From Streptomyces roseolilacinus (GTDB taxonomy: Bacteria > Actinomycetota > Actinomycetes > Streptomycetales > Streptomycetaceae), in the NCBI RefSeq assembly GCF_014649335.1, contig NZ_BMSV01000012.1:124001-188000 (forward strand): a DNA stretch of 64,000 bases, given 5' to 3'. The stretch's first letter is position 1. Every line of letters starts with the position of its first letter. Shown here in pieces: positions 52,162-61,172 of this stretch. The notes under the pieces were generated by a model that worked only from the letters and a program-made list of their open reading frames with translations, was not told the origin of the DNA and made no database searches. A program made the translations under genes and the position numbers.

Positions 52162-52214
52162 GCTGCTAGCGTCGTCCTCGCAACGCCAGGAACGGCCACG
52201 GGGGAGGGGCAGCG

Positions 52215-53447
52215 GTGGAGCGGCACGGGGACCGGGGTACGCGGCGGACGGCCGCCGGCACGACGGGCGGCGGCACGGCGGGCGGTCGCGCGGAGGGCGG
52301 TCGCGCGGAGGGCGGGGGTACGGCGTCCGGTGGTACGGGGTCCGGTGGTACGACGGGTGGCGGCACGGCGGCCGGTCGCGCGGAGGGCGGGGGTACGGCG
52401 CCGGGCGGCCCGCCCGCGCCCCGGCGGGCCTTCATCGGGTCCTTCACCTCGGCGGGAGGCCGCGGCGTCACCGCCGCCACCGTCGACGGGGCGACCGGCG
52501 CGCTGACGCCCACCGGCGCCACCGACGTGGTGGCCGACCCGTCCTTCCTGGCCCTCGGGCCCGACGCCGCCGTGCTGTACGCGGTCTCCGAGACCGACGA
52601 GGGCACCGTCGCCGCGTTCGACGTCACCGGCCCGGCGCCCCGCCTCATCCGCGCCCCCGAGCCCGTGTGCGGGGCCGGGCCGACCCACCTCGCGTACACC
52701 GCCGGCCACGTGGTGGCCGCGCACTACGGCTCCGGCGGCGTCAGCGCCCAGCCGGTCCTCCCGGACGGCGCGCCGGGCCCGGTCACGGGGCTGGTCCGGC
52801 ACCGGGGCGGCGGGCCCGACCCGGACCGGCAGGCCGCCCCGCACGCCCACCAGGTGCGGCCCGCGCCGGACGGCCGTTGGCTGCTCACCGTGGACCTCGG
52901 CACCGACTCCGTGCGCGTCTGCGCCCTCGACGGGGCCACCGGGGAGCTCACCGTCCACGGCGAGACCCCCCTGCGCTCCGGCAGCGGCCCGCGCCACCTC
53001 GCCTTCCACCCGGCCGGCGGCCACGTGTACGTCCTGGCGGAACTGGCGCCGACGCTCACCGTGTGCCGCTGGGACGGCCGTACGGGCGTCCTGGAACCCG
53101 TGGCGGAGGTGCCCGTGCGGCCGGCGGGCGCGGCGGGGCCCGGCTACCCGTCCGGGCTCGTCGTGAGCCCCGACGGGCGGTTCGTGTGGGCCGCCGTGCG
53201 GGGCGACGACACGATCGCCGTCCTCCAGCTCGACGAGAGCGGCGAGCGGCCCCGCCTGGTCGCCGCGGTGCCCTGCGGGGGCCGCTGGCCGCGCGACCTC
53301 GTCGCCGACCCCGCGGGACGGCGGCTGTACGCGGCCAACGAGCGGTCCGGCGACGTGACGTGGTTCGACGTCGACCCGCTGACCGGCGTCCCCTCCCGCG
53401 CGGGCGCGGTGGCCGCCCCGGCCGCCTCCTGCGTGGTCCTCGCCTGA
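52215..53447 (+). CDS. Lactonase family seven-bladed propeller (6-phosphogluconolactonase/YbhE-like) with repetitive N-terminus
   Basis: 410 aa. Residues about 70-410 form the Lactonase_7 propeller: RAFIGSFTSAGGRGVTAATVDGATGALTP-type start, DPSFLALGPDAAVLYAVSE, PHAHQVRPAPDGRWLLTVDLGTDSVRVC, SGPRHLAFHPAGGHVYVLAEL, YPSGLVVSPDGRFVWAAVRGDDTIAV, WPRDLVADPAGRRLYAANERSGDV. It would hydrolyse a sugar lactone such as 6-phosphogluconolactone. Residues 10-68 are a low-complexity Gly/Thr/Arg/Ala/Glu stretch made of tandem repeats. The GTG at 52215 has GGGGAGGGG just upstream, so the repeat region is probably translated. A DasR-like site precedes it. Confidence 0.88.
   Translation: MERHGDRGTRRTAAGTTGGGTAGGRAEGGRAEGGGTASGGTGSGGTTGGGTAAGRAEGGGTAPGGPPAPRRAFIGSFTSAGGRGVTAATVDGATGALTPTGATDVVADPSFLALGPDAAVLYAVSETDEGTVAAFDVTGPAPRLIRAPEPVCGAGPTHLAYTAGHVVAAHYGSGGVSAQPVLPDGAPGPVTGLVRHRGGGPDPDRQAAPHAHQVRPAPDGRWLLTVDLGTDSVRVCALDGATGELTVHGETPLRSGSGPRHLAFHPAGGHVYVLAELAPTLTVCRWDGRTGVLEPVAEVPVRPAGAAGPGYPSGLVVSPDGRFVWAAVRGDDTIAVLQLDESGERPRLVAAVPCGGRWPRDLVADPAGRRLYAANERSGDVTWFDVDPLTGVPSRAGAVAAPAASCVVLA
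52261..52400 (+). repeat. Nested tandem repeats inside the lactonase gene
   Basis: A 50-bp unit occurs at 52261-52325 (interrupted by an extra 15 bp) and at 52351-52400 with only two mismatches. The extra 15 bp is a perfect duplication of TCGCGCGGAGGGCGG (52286-52300 and 52301-52315). It encodes TTGGGTA-GRAEGG-type repeats. All unit differences keep the frame. Confidence 0.8.
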
Positions 53448-53454
53448 ACGCGGG

Positions 53455-53491
53455 GGGCCCGCACGGCGCGCGACACGCGCGGTGCGGGCCC
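53455..53491. terminator. Terminator after the lactonase gene
   Basis: GGGCCCGCAC (53455-53464) and GTGCGGGCCC (53482-53491): perfect 10-bp arms with further CGCGCG pairing inside. Between convergent genes. Confidence 0.65.
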
Positions 53492-53523
53492 TCCCGTACG
53501 GGTGCCTCCCCGGCCGGGGCCGG

Positions 53524-54444
53524 TCAGTGGGCCGGAGCCCCCTGCTGCTGCTGCGGGGAGATGCCCAGCAGCGCCATGTAGCCCGACAGCGCCAGCCGGC
53601 CGATCGCCGGGTACGCGCCCAGCGGCTCGGCGGCCGGGCAGCCCGCGGCCTTGGTCGCCTCGTCCAGCAGCCCCGGGGCCAGCTCCGGGCCGACCAGGTA
53701 CGGGGCGACCGCGAGCTGGGCCGAACCGGCGTCGCGCAGCTGCGCGGCGACCGCCGCGACCGACCCCTCCTGGTCCAGGGCCGCCGCCATCACCGGCACG
53801 GCCAGCCGCGCCGCCAGCAGCATGCCCGTGATCCCGGCGGCCTGCACGGCCTCGGCGCCGCCCGTCGTCGCCAGCACGATGCCGTCGGCCGCCGTGGTGA
53901 CCGTGAACAGCCGCGCCCGGTCGGCGCGGGCCAGGCCGGCCTCGGAGAGGCGCACGTGCAGCGCCTCGGCCAGCAGCGGGTGCGGGCCCAGCACGTCGGT
54001 CAGCTCGGCCGGCGCGCCGCTGTCGGAGACGGCCTGCCGTATCCGGTCCGTCAGCGCGGCGTCCGGGCCGACCAGCAGCGGCACGACGACGGCGGCCGGG
54101 CCCTCGGGCTCGGCGACCTCGCGGCCGGCCGCCCTGGCCAGCTCGTACCGCTCCACACGGAGCGCCGCGGCCCGCCGCAGGACCCCGGCCAGCGACACGT
54201 ACTCGGTGTCGTCCCCGTCCAGGAAACCGACCGCGGCCTCCAGGCCCGGCAGCTCGGAGCGCGCGATGCTCACGAGTTCCTCCGCCAGGCCGCGCGCGGC
54301 GGCGGAGGGCTCGCCGGGGACGGCGAGGACGAGTGCGGGCGCGCCTTCGGGCGCCGCCACGGGTTCGGGGCGACGGTGCCGCCCGGGCTGGCGGGGGCGT
54401 GGCATTCGTACAGGCAGGCCAGCGGGCCCAGTGGGGGAGCTCAT
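53524..54444 (-). CDS. CbiX-like protein (sirohydrochlorin chelatase family) lacking catalytic histidines
   Basis: About 306 aa, two CbiX-type domains: GFLDGDDTEYVSLAGVL, AAVVVPLLVGPDAALTDRIRQAV, DVLGPHPLLAEALHVRL and VAPYLVGPELAPGLLDEAT follow the family layout. The GHGS motif at the start of the first domain reads AVPGEPS, and the expected GYHV of the second strand reads GPDAAL, so the metal-inserting histidines are missing. It may be a structural or regulatory paralogue rather than a chelatase. The start is uncertain: ATG 54444 (MSSPTGP) was chosen; no clear ribosome-binding site. Confidence 0.75.
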   Translation of the reverse strand: MSSPTGPAGLPVRMPRPRQPGRHRRPEPVAAPEGAPALVLAVPGEPSAAARGLAEELVSIARSELPGLEAAVGFLDGDDTEYVSLAGVLRRAAALRVERYELARAAGREVAEPEGPAAVVVPLLVGPDAALTDRIRQAVSDSGAPAELTDVLGPHPLLAEALHVRLSEAGLARADRARLFTVTTAADGIVLATTGGAEAVQAAGITGMLLAARLAVPVMAAALDQEGSVAAVAAQLRDAGSAQLAVAPYLVGPELAPGLLDEATKAAGCPAAEPLGAYPAIGRLALSGYMALLGISPQQQQGAPAH

Positions 54445-54531
54445 GGCGCCGCATGCTACTGGTTTTGCCCGCCCCGCTGTTCGGGGAGGGGGTGTTCCCG
54501 CCCCCAATGAGCATTTTGTCGGAAGGGTCGG

Positions 54532-55572
54532 TCAGTCGCCGTATGTGTCCAGCAGACCGGGCTCGCGCGGCAGCGCCGGCGCGTCCGCGGCGAGCGCGGC
54601 GGCGATCGCCAGCGCACCGGACAGCGGATCGCCGGCCGCCGACACCGGCCGCGCGCCCGGCAGCCGGCGAGCCAGCTCGTCGCGCAGGGGGACGAGCAGG
54701 GGATCGCCGATCCGGAACAGGCCGCCCGTCAGGGCCACGTCGCCGACGCCCCCCGCCGGGTGCACGGCGGCCGCGGCCTCGGCGATGTGCCGTGCCGCGC
54801 GGGCGAGGACGTCCGCCGCGACCGGGTCGTCCGCCGCACGGCGGGCCACCTCGGGGGCGAAGGAGGCGAGGACGGCGGCCCGGTCGGGGCGCGGGTACAG
54901 TTGTCCGGGCAGCCCGGCCACGGGCCCGAACAGGGCCTCGGCGCGGGCCAGGAGGCCGGGGGAGCCGCCGCGCCGCCCGTCGTGGGCGCGCAGCGCCGCC
55001 TCCAGGCCGGCCCGGCCGATCCAGGCGCCGCCGCCGCAGTCGCCCAGCAGGTGCCCCCACCCGTCGGCCCGGCGCCAGCGCAGCAGGTCGGTGCCGAGCG
55101 CGACGAGGCCGGTGCCTGCGGCGACCACCGTGCCGGGCGCGCGTCCCAGGGCGCCCGCGTACGCGGTCACGGCGTCGGAGGCCAGCGCGAGCCGCCGCAC
55201 GCCCAGCGCGTCGCGCAGCGCGCCGGGCAGCACGGCCCGCAGCCGGTCCCCGAGGCCCGCCATCCCGGCGGCCCCCACGGCGACGGCGGCGGGCCGCCGC
55301 CCGTCCGCCCCCGCCTCGGCCAGCAGGGTCCGGGCGACGGGCACCAGCCGCTCCAGCAGCCACTCGGCGTCGATGCCGCCGGGCCCGGTGGGCACCGGGG
55401 TGTCGAAGGACCGCGCGGCCGCCGTCCGGACCGGGGGGCCCGCCGCCGCCGCGCCACTGCCCGCCGTGCCGCCGCCGGCCGTCCGGGCGGCGTCGTCCAC
55501 CGCGCCGAGGGCGACGCGGAAGCCCGAGCCGCCCGAGTCGACGCCCAGGACCCACGCGCCGCCCGGGATCAC
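54532..55572 (-). CDS. BadF/BadG-type ATPase, N-acetylglucosamine kinase-like
   Basis: 346-aa ASKHA-fold sugar kinase. Phosphate-1 motif [28 protein letters not shown], phosphate-2/adenosine elements [12 protein letters not shown] and [11 protein letters not shown], and [24 protein letters not shown] typical of GlcNAc kinases. A Gly/Ala-rich insertion near residue 35-50 is variable in the family. The GTG start at 55572 overlaps the stop of the uracil-DNA glycosylase gene (GTGA). Probable role: phosphorylation of GlcNAc released from chitin or cell wall. Confidence 0.87.
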   Translation of the reverse strand: MIPGGAWVLGVDSGGSGFRVALGAVDDAARTAGGGTAGSGAAAAGPPVRTAAARSFDTPVPTGPGGIDAEWLLERLVPVARTLLAEAGADGRRPAAVAVGAAGMAGLGDRLRAVLPGALRDALGVRRLALASDAVTAYAGALGRAPGTVVAAGTGLVALGTDLLRWRRADGWGHLLGDCGGGAWIGRAGLEAALRAHDGRRGGSPGLLARAEALFGPVAGLPGQLYPRPDRAAVLASFAPEVARRAADDPVAADVLARAARHIAEAAAAVHPAGGVGDVALTGGLFRIGDPLLVPLRDELARRLPGARPVSAAGDPLSGALAIAAALAADAPALPREPGLLDTYGD

Positions 55573-56246
55573 GGCAGGCGCCAGTCGACCGGCTCCGCCC
55601 CCTGACGCAGCAGCAGGTCGTTCGTACGGCTGAAGGGACGCGAGCCGAAGAAGCCGCGGTCCGCCGACATGGGGGAGGGGTGCGCCGACTCGATGGCCGG
55701 GAGGTCGCCCAGGAGCGGCCGCAGATTGCGGGCGTCGCGCCCCCACAGCACCGACACGAGCGGCTTGCCGCGCGCCGCGAGGGCCCTGATGGCCTGTTCG
55801 GTGACCTCCTCCCAGCCCTTGCCGCGGTGCGCGCCCGGCTTGCGCGGCGCCGTCGTCAGGGCCCTGTTGAGCAGCAGCACCCCCTGCCGCGTCCAGGGCG
55901 TCAGGTCGCCGTCGGATGGCCGGGGCAGACCCAGGTCGGCGTGGAGTTCGCGGAAGATGTTCTCCAGGCTGCCCGGCAGCGGCCGCACGTCCGGCGCGAC
56001 CGAGAAGCTCAGCCCCACCGCGTGCCCCGGTGTCGGATACGGGTCCTGGCCGACGATCAGGACCCTCACCTCGTCGAACGGCTGCTGGAACGCCCGCAGG
56101 ACGTTCGCTCCGGCCGGTAGGTAGGTGCGCCCCGCGGCGATCTCCGCGCGGAGGAAGTCCCCCATCGCCGCGATGCGTTCGGCCACGGGGGCCAGGGCCT
56201 CGGCCCAACCGGGCTCGACGATCTCTCTCAACGGTCTTGCTGCCAC
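55569..56246 (-). CDS. ung: Uracil-DNA glycosylase
   Basis: 225-aa family 1 enzyme that removes uracil from DNA. Water-activating motif [18 protein letters not shown] and DNA-intercalation motif [19 protein letters not shown] are intact; [28 protein letters not shown] is the uracil-binding middle part. Starts at GTG 56246 ([14 protein letters not shown]) or GTG 56255. Transcribed from the Asp-box protein gene toward the kinase gene. Confidence 0.97.
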   Translation of the reverse strand: MAARPLREIVEPGWAEALAPVAERIAAMGDFLRAEIAAGRTYLPAGANVLRAFQQPFDEVRVLIVGQDPYPTPGHAVGLSFSVAPDVRPLPGSLENIFRELHADLGLPRPSDGDLTPWTRQGVLLLNRALTTAPRKPGAHRGKGWEEVTEQAIRALAARGKPLVSVLWGRDARNLRPLLGDLPAIESAHPSPMSADRGFFGSRPFSRTNDLLLRQGAEPVDWRLP

Positions 56247-56281
56247 GGCCGTCACTCTACTGGCGCATCCGGCCCCTTCCG

Positions 56282-57367
56282 TCACCCCACGACCGCGGCC
56301 CGTACGCACAGCACGTCCGGGAGGTGCGCGGCCAGTTGGCGCCAGCTGTCGCCGTCGTCGGCGCTGGCGAACACCTCGCCGTTGCGGTTGCCGAAGTAGA
56401 GGCCCGCCGGGTCGGCGCCGTCCGTGCACATCGCGTCGCGCAGCACCGTGCCGTAGTGGTCCTCCTCCGGGAGGCCCCGCGACAGCGCCTCCCAGCTGCC
56501 GCCCGCGTCACTCGTCCGGTACACCCGGCAGCGGCGGCCCGCCGGCACGCGGTCGGAGTCGGCGGCGATCGGGAAGACGTACGCCGTGTCCGCGTGCTTG
56601 GGGTGCGCGACGGCCGCGAAGCCGAAGTCGGACGGCAGCCCGGCCCCGATGTCGGTCCACGTGGCGCCGGAGTCGTCGCTGCGGTACACGCCCCAGTGGT
56701 TCTGCAGGTAGAGCCGGTCGGGGTCGCCGGCGTCCTGCGCGACCTTGTGCACGCACTGGCCGAACTTCGGGTGCGGGTCGGGCAGGAACACCGCCGACAC
56801 CCCGTCGTTCGACGGCGACCAGGTCCCGCCGCCGTCGCGCGTGCGGAACACCCCGGCCGCCGACACCGCGACCGTCACCGCGTCGGGGTCGCGCGGGTCC
56901 GTCACCACCGTGTGCAGCGCCTCACCGCCGCCGCCCGGCTGCCACCGCGACCGCGTCGGGTGCTCCCACAACGGTCTGACCAGCTCGAACGTCTCTCCCT
57001 CGTCGTCCGACCGGAAGAGCGCAGCCGGCTCGGTGCCCGCGTACACCACGCCGGGCGCCGCCGGGCCCGCCGGGTGCAGCTGCCAGACCCGCTCCAGCGA
57101 CGCGCCCGTCTCCCGGGGGAAGCCCACGGGCGCCTTCGCCGGCTCCGTCCAGGTGGCCCCCAGGTCGTCGGAGTGGAACACCGACGGCCCCCAGTGCGCG
57201 CTGTCCGCGCCCACCAGCAGCCGGGGCGTGGCCCGGCGCAGGTCGATGCCGACCGCGTACACGGCCTGTGCGGGGAAGTGGGGCCCGTCGAACTCCCACC
57301 GCCCGCCGCGTCGGCGGCCGGTGAAGAGGCCCTTGCGCGTGCCCACGGTCAGCAGTACGTCGGTCAT
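56282..57367 (-). CDS. Asp-box (BNR) repeat beta-propeller, sialidase/VPS10-like
   Basis: 361 aa, no signal peptide. Six Asp-boxes (SxDxGxTW type) are visible: [40 protein letters not shown] and SADDGDSW. Each lies at the end of a blade, as in sialidase-like and VPS10-like propellers. No catalytic Arg triad could be recognised, so sialidase activity is not supported. The starting [13 protein letters not shown] is common to a widespread, uncharacterised bacterial group (often called glycosyl hydrolase). The ATG at 57367 has GGAGGT upstream. Confidence 0.85.
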   Translation of the reverse strand: MTDVLLTVGTRKGLFTGRRRGGRWEFDGPHFPAQAVYAVGIDLRRATPRLLVGADSAHWGPSVFHSDDLGATWTEPAKAPVGFPRETGASLERVWQLHPAGPAAPGVVYAGTEPAALFRSDDEGETFELVRPLWEHPTRSRWQPGGGGEALHTVVTDPRDPDAVTVAVSAAGVFRTRDGGGTWSPSNDGVSAVFLPDPHPKFGQCVHKVAQDAGDPDRLYLQNHWGVYRSDDSGATWTDIGAGLPSDFGFAAVAHPKHADTAYVFPIAADSDRVPAGRRCRVYRTSDAGGSWEALSRGLPEEDHYGTVLRDAMCTDGADPAGLYFGNRNGEVFASADDGDSWRQLAAHLPDVLCVRAAVVG

Positions 57368-57468
57368 GGCCGATACCTCCAGGACGCCTTCGTCGCGGAT
57401 ACGGGCCAGTGTGCACCCAGCCGCCGACAACGGCCCCCGGAGAGCCGCCCCCGCAGGTCGGCGCCCGT

Positions 57469-57509
57469 GCCCGCGCCGGGCCCCGGCGTCCGGACCGCCC
57501 GGCGCGGGC
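57469..57509. terminator. Terminator after the ferredoxin reductase gene
   Basis: Perfect 13-bp arms GCCCGCGCCGGGC (57469-57481) and GCCCGGCGCGGGC (57497-57509) around 15 nt, beginning 4 nt after the stop at 57514 on the minus strand. Confidence 0.6.
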
Positions 57510-57513
57510 CCGC

Positions 57514-58863
57514 TCAGCCCCCGCCCGCAGCGGCCAGCAGCCCCGGCCAGTCGGGGATCTTCACCGGCCCGCGCCCCAGCGTCCTGCCCAGCGCCGCCTC
57601 CGCCTCCTCGATGGACAGCCAGCCCGGCCACTCCACCGGCCGCAGCCCCCACGCCCGCAGCACCGCGACCGGGTCGTCGGGCACGGTACGGCGGGCCAGC
57701 AGCGGGGCGTCCCGCAGGAGCGAGGCGGCGGTCTCCTTCGCGCACGGCCGGTTGGTGCCGATCACGCCGCTGGGCCCGCGTTTGATCCACCCCGACACGT
57801 ACTCGCCCCGCGACGGCGCGCCGTCCCGCAGCACCCGCCCCGCCGCGTGCGGGACCGTCCCGCGCACCGGGTCGAACGGCAGCCCCTCCGGAGGCGCGCC
57901 CCGGTAGCCGACCGCCCGCAGCACGAGTCCCGCCGCGATCTCCTCGTACCTCCCCGTGCCGCGCACCCCGCCCGCCCCGTCCGGCTCCGTGCGCTCGAAC
58001 CGCACCGCCGCCACCCGGCCGCCCTCGCCGAGGATCTCCACCGGGCGCAGGAAGAACCGCAGCCGGATCGAGCGCGCCGCGGGGTCGGGCACGGGCGGTG
58101 CCGCCGCCCACTCCCGGATCACCTCGACGTTGCGCCGGTTCACCGCCGGCAGCCCCGAGGGGTCGGCGTACGCCGGGTCCAGCGCCAGGTCCGCGGGCTC
58201 CACGCCGACCCGCGCGGACGGCAGCGTGCCCAGCTCCCGCAGCTCCTTGGTGGTGAAGCGGGCCTGGGAGGGGCCGCGCCGGCCCACCATGTGCACCTCG
58301 CGCACCCCGCTCGCCGCCAGCGCGCCCAGCGCGGACTGCGGCACGTCGGTGGGGCGCAGCTCCTCCGGCCCGCGGGCCAGGACGCGCGTCACGTCGACCG
58401 CCACGTTGCCGACGCCGACGACCACCGCCGACCGGCCGTCCAGCGCGAAGCCGAACGCCGACGCGTCCGGGTGGGCGCTGTACCAGGAGACGAAGTCGGT
58501 GGCCGAGAAGCTGCCCGCCAGGTCCTCGCCCGGCACGCCCAGCCGCCGGTCCCGCGCGGCGCCCACGCAGTACACGACGGCGTGGTACAGCTCCAGCAGC
58601 CGCTCCGGGGAGACGCCGCCCGCGCCGACGGGGACGTTGCCGACGAAGCCGATCCGCTCGTGCTCCAGCACCGCGCGGAGGTTGTTCTGCAGGGACTTGA
58701 TCTTCTCGTGGTCGGGGGCCACCCCGTAGCGCACGAGCCCGTACGGACAGGGCAGCCGGTCCAGCACGTCCACCCGTACGTCGGGCACCAGCGTCTGCTC
58801 GACCAGTGACTGGGCGGTGTAGACCCCGCTGGGGCCCGAACCGACCACGGCGACACGAAGCAC
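57514..58863 (-). CDS. fprA: Ferredoxin/adrenodoxin-NADP reductase (FprA-like)
   Basis: 449 aa, adrenodoxin-reductase type. FAD motif VAVVGSGPSGVYTAQSL at the N-terminus, CPYGLVRYGVAPDHEKIK, NADP motif VVVGVGNVAVDVTRVL, and the C-terminal GWIKRGPSGVIGTNRPCAKET. It transfers electrons from NADPH to ferredoxins that serve P450s and other oxygenases. The GTG at 58863 has GGAAGGAG about 8 nt upstream; the reading frame extends further but is not coding-like. Confidence 0.95.
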   Translation of the reverse strand: MLRVAVVGSGPSGVYTAQSLVEQTLVPDVRVDVLDRLPCPYGLVRYGVAPDHEKIKSLQNNLRAVLEHERIGFVGNVPVGAGGVSPERLLELYHAVVYCVGAARDRRLGVPGEDLAGSFSATDFVSWYSAHPDASAFGFALDGRSAVVVGVGNVAVDVTRVLARGPEELRPTDVPQSALGALAASGVREVHMVGRRGPSQARFTTKELRELGTLPSARVGVEPADLALDPAYADPSGLPAVNRRNVEVIREWAAAPPVPDPAARSIRLRFFLRPVEILGEGGRVAAVRFERTEPDGAGGVRGTGRYEEIAAGLVLRAVGYRGAPPEGLPFDPVRGTVPHAAGRVLRDGAPSRGEYVSGWIKRGPSGVIGTNRPCAKETAASLLRDAPLLARRTVPDDPVAVLRAWGLRPVEWPGWLSIEEAEAALGRTLGRGPVKIPDWPGLLAAAGGG

Positions 58864-58948
58864 GGCACGCGCTCCTTCCCGCGGAGGACTCCAGCATCCC
58901 ACCGCCGGCGGCGGCGCGGGAGGTCCCGCACGCCCCCGGGGCCGCCGC

Positions 58949-59554
58949 CTACGGCCGTCCGCCCTCCGGCGGCGAGCCCAGCTCCCAGTCGAGGCCGTAC
59001 CGCTGGAACAGCTCCGCCCTCAGCCGGGCGGGTGACATCGGGGCGCCCGGCAGCAGCACGGCGAAGACGGCGCCCATCAGCAGCGCCCGCAGCAGCGGGT
59101 AGTCCGCGTCCAGGTCGGGCGTCCCGTACCGGGCGAGGGTGTCGCGCAGGAGCGCGGCGAGCCGCTGCTGCTCCGGGCAGCGCACGAACCCCTCCGCCTG
59201 GAGGATCCCGGCCATGTGCGTCCGCATCAGCAGCGGCCGTTCCACGGCCAGGCCGAGGACCGCGTCGATCGCCCGTGCCAGCCGCTCGCGCCCGTCCTCG
59301 GTGCGCGGCTCGCGCTCCAGGGCCGACGCCAGCGTCATGTGCATCAGGCGGTGGACGGCGGACTGGAGCAGCTGGCGTTTGCCGGGGAAGTAGTACGAGA
59401 CCAGACCGCGTGCCGAGCCGGCCCGGTCGGCGATGTCCGCGAGCGTCGTCGCCTCGTACCCGCGTTCGGCCACGAGGTCGACCGTCGCCTGGAGGAGCCG
59501 CTCGCGGGATCGTCGACGGAGTTCCGCGTTGACCGATGCGCTCCGCGGGGACAT
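58949..59554 (-). CDS. TetR family transcriptional regulator
   Basis: 201 aa. N-terminal helix-turn-helix: RERLLQATVDLVAERGYEATTLADIADRAGSARGLVSYYFPGKRQLLQSAV. The C-terminal ligand domain is helical (about 70-190). The ATG at 59554 (MSPRSASVN) has AGGAG 7 nt upstream, better than the TTG at 59587, which lies inside the palindrome. Autoregulation is likely through the palindrome at 59572-59588. Confidence 0.93.
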   Translation of the reverse strand: MSPRSASVNAELRRRSRERLLQATVDLVAERGYEATTLADIADRAGSARGLVSYYFPGKRQLLQSAVHRLMHMTLASALEREPRTEDGRERLARAIDAVLGLAVERPLLMRTHMAGILQAEGFVRCPEQQRLAALLRDTLARYGTPDLDADYPLLRALLMGAVFAVLLPGAPMSPARLRAELFQRYGLDWELGSPPEGGRP

Positions 59555-59571
59555 GCTTGACTCCTGCGTTG

Positions 59572-59588
59572 ATTGGCTCCGAGCCAAT
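59572..59588. promoter_or_regulatory. TetR operator
   Basis: ATTGGCTC-C-GAGCCAAT: perfect 8-bp arms, 17 bp, directly upstream of the TetR gene; TATATT-like sequence on the minus strand overlaps its outer edge and may be the -10. Confidence 0.65.
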
Positions 59589-59696
59589 ATACTCAGAGCG
59601 TCCTTGCCGACACGCAGCGCCTCGTCGGCCGGGAGAGTGTGTCATGCGGACCGGGCGACACGGGGGATCGCCCGGTCCGTGCCGGCACCGGGCGGG

Positions 59697-60395
59697 TCAG
59701 CCCACCAGGTCCAGCACCGGCCGCAGCCCGGCCGGCCGCTCGGCCCCCGGCAGGTGGTCCACGAAGCGCACCGCGCAGCCCAGCCGCGCGGCCCCGCCGT
59801 CCGCGTCCCGGTCGTCTCCCACCATCAGCGCCTCCCCGGGATCGACCCCGCCCAGCGCCTCCAGGGCCACCCGGAACAGCCGCGCGTCCGGCTTGCGGAC
59901 GCGGTGCTCGTACGACAGGGCGTACGCGTCCACCAGGGCGCCCAGGCCGTGCGCGGCGAACACCGGGCGCGGGTCCCACCCGATGTTGCTCACCACGCCG
60001 ACCGCGACGCCCCGCTCCCGCAGCCCGGTCAGCACCTCGACCGCGTCCGGGTACGGCGCCCACGCCTCCGGCCGCATGTGCCGCTCGTACAGCGCCTCGT
60101 ACCAGGCGGGGTCGGGGAGCTCCACCTCCCGCGCCAGACCGGTGTACGCCCACCGGTGCCGCTCCGGGTCCAGGTCGCGCAGCTCCCACGCCCCGGCGAG
60201 GTGCGCGGGCAGGCGCCGCGGCGGCGCACCGCCCGGCTGCCCTCCGGACTCCTCCAGCGCGCGGACCCAGCCGGTGACGGTCCTCGCCGGGTACCGCGCG
60301 CCCGCGGCGTCGAGGACGGAGCCGAGCCAGCGGTCGGCGGGTTCGACGCGGAAGAGGGTGCCGGAGAAGTCGAAGAGCACACACGTGATCGCCAT
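59697..60395 (-). CDS. HAD superfamily hydrolase with altered motif I
   Basis: 232 aa. Motif I reads FDFSGTLF: the nucleophile Asp is kept, but the second Asp of DxDxT is Ser. Motif II VVSNIGWD, motif III Lys in RVRKPDARLF and motif IV LMVGDDRDADGGAA are typical. Helical cap between residues 17 and 95. Loss of the acid/base Asp means simple phosphatase activity is doubtful; HAD dehalogenases and phosphonatases also differ here. The ATG at 60395 is 12 bp downstream of the PAP2 stop. Confidence 0.85.
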   Translation of the reverse strand: MAITCVLFDFSGTLFRVEPADRWLGSVLDAAGARYPARTVTGWVRALEESGGQPGGAPPRRLPAHLAGAWELRDLDPERHRWAYTGLAREVELPDPAWYEALYERHMRPEAWAPYPDAVEVLTGLRERGVAVGVVSNIGWDPRPVFAAHGLGALVDAYALSYEHRVRKPDARLFRVALEALGGVDPGEALMVGDDRDADGGAARLGCAVRFVDHLPGAERPAGLRPVLDLVG

Positions 60396-60406
60396 GCGGC
60401 GATCCT

Positions 60407-61108
60407 TCAGCGCGCCCCGTGCCCCGGCAAGACCGCCGTGCGCCTCCGTGCCGCCGCCCACCGCTCGTACGCCACGACCGCGGCCGCCACCAGGCAGGCC
60501 CCCAGCAGCCAGCCGGCCAGCACGTCCGAGGGCCAGTGCACGCCCAGGTACACCCGCGTCAGTCCCACTCCGGCCGTGGACACCGCCCCCGCCACCACCA
60601 CCGGCCGCACCAGGGTCCGCCGGGCCGTCCGCGCCGCCACCCACCACAGCAGCCCGCACACGACGGCCGCGGTCATGGCGTGCCCGGACGGGAACGCCGC
60701 GAACTCCGCCGAGTCCACCGGGTCCGACCACTGCGGCCGCTCCCGGCCCACCAGCGCCTTCACCCCCTGCTGCACCACGGCCGCCACCGCGCACACCGCC
60801 ACCAGCAGCCCCGCGGGCCCCCGCTCGCCGGCCCGCCACAGCGCCACCGCCACCACGGCCAGCAGGATGCGCAGGGTCAGCGGGTCCCACACCCAGTCGG
60901 ACAGCACCCGCATGCCTTCCGTCAGCACCGGGCGGCGTACCGCCGTCGGGTGCAGTTCCTCCACCACGGCCCGGTCGAGGGCGAGCAGCGGAGCCCAGGC
61001 GAGGGCCACGAGCAGCAGCAGGGCGAGGGCCGCCGCGCCGCAGCCCACGGCCACGGCACGGACGAGCGGGAAACGGTCGACGGGTGGGGTGTGTGTGGGG
61101 GGACGCAT
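60407..61108 (-). CDS. PAP2 family membrane phosphatase
   Basis: 233 aa, six membrane segments. The acid-phosphatase signature is complete: KALVGRERP (motif 1), FPSGHA (motif 2) and LTRVYLGVHWPSDVLAG (motif 3, catalytic His and Asp). Acts on lipid phosphates such as phosphatidic acid or undecaprenyl pyrophosphate at the outer membrane face. Start taken at ATG 61108; a GTG at 61132 lies within the hairpin of the preceding gene and is less likely. Confidence 0.93.
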   Translation of the reverse strand: MRPPTHTPPVDRFPLVRAVAVGCGAAALALLLLVALAWAPLLALDRAVVEELHPTAVRRPVLTEGMRVLSDWVWDPLTLRILLAVVAVALWRAGERGPAGLLVAVCAVAAVVQQGVKALVGRERPQWSDPVDSAEFAAFPSGHAMTAAVVCGLLWWVAARTARRTLVRPVVVAGAVSTAGVGLTRVYLGVHWPSDVLAGWLLGACLVAAAVVAYERWAAARRRTAVLPGHGAR

Positions 61109-61117
61109 ATCGGGATC

Positions 61118-61140
61118 CTGCCCGGGGATCACCCGGGCAG
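61118..61140. terminator. Terminator after the M56 peptidase gene
   Basis: CTGCCCGGG, loop GATCA, CCCGGGCAG: perfect 9-bp stem, 33 nt after the stop of the M56 gene (minus strand) and 10 nt before the PAP2 start. Confidence 0.65.
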
Positions 61141-61172
61141 ACCGGTGACGTCGCCGTTCGGTCCGGCGCCGG

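Noticed and set aside
56282-57367. Sialidase call for the Asp-box protein
   Set aside because: Asp-boxes alone do not show sialidase activity; the arginine triad and catalytic Tyr/Glu could not be located and there is no export signal.
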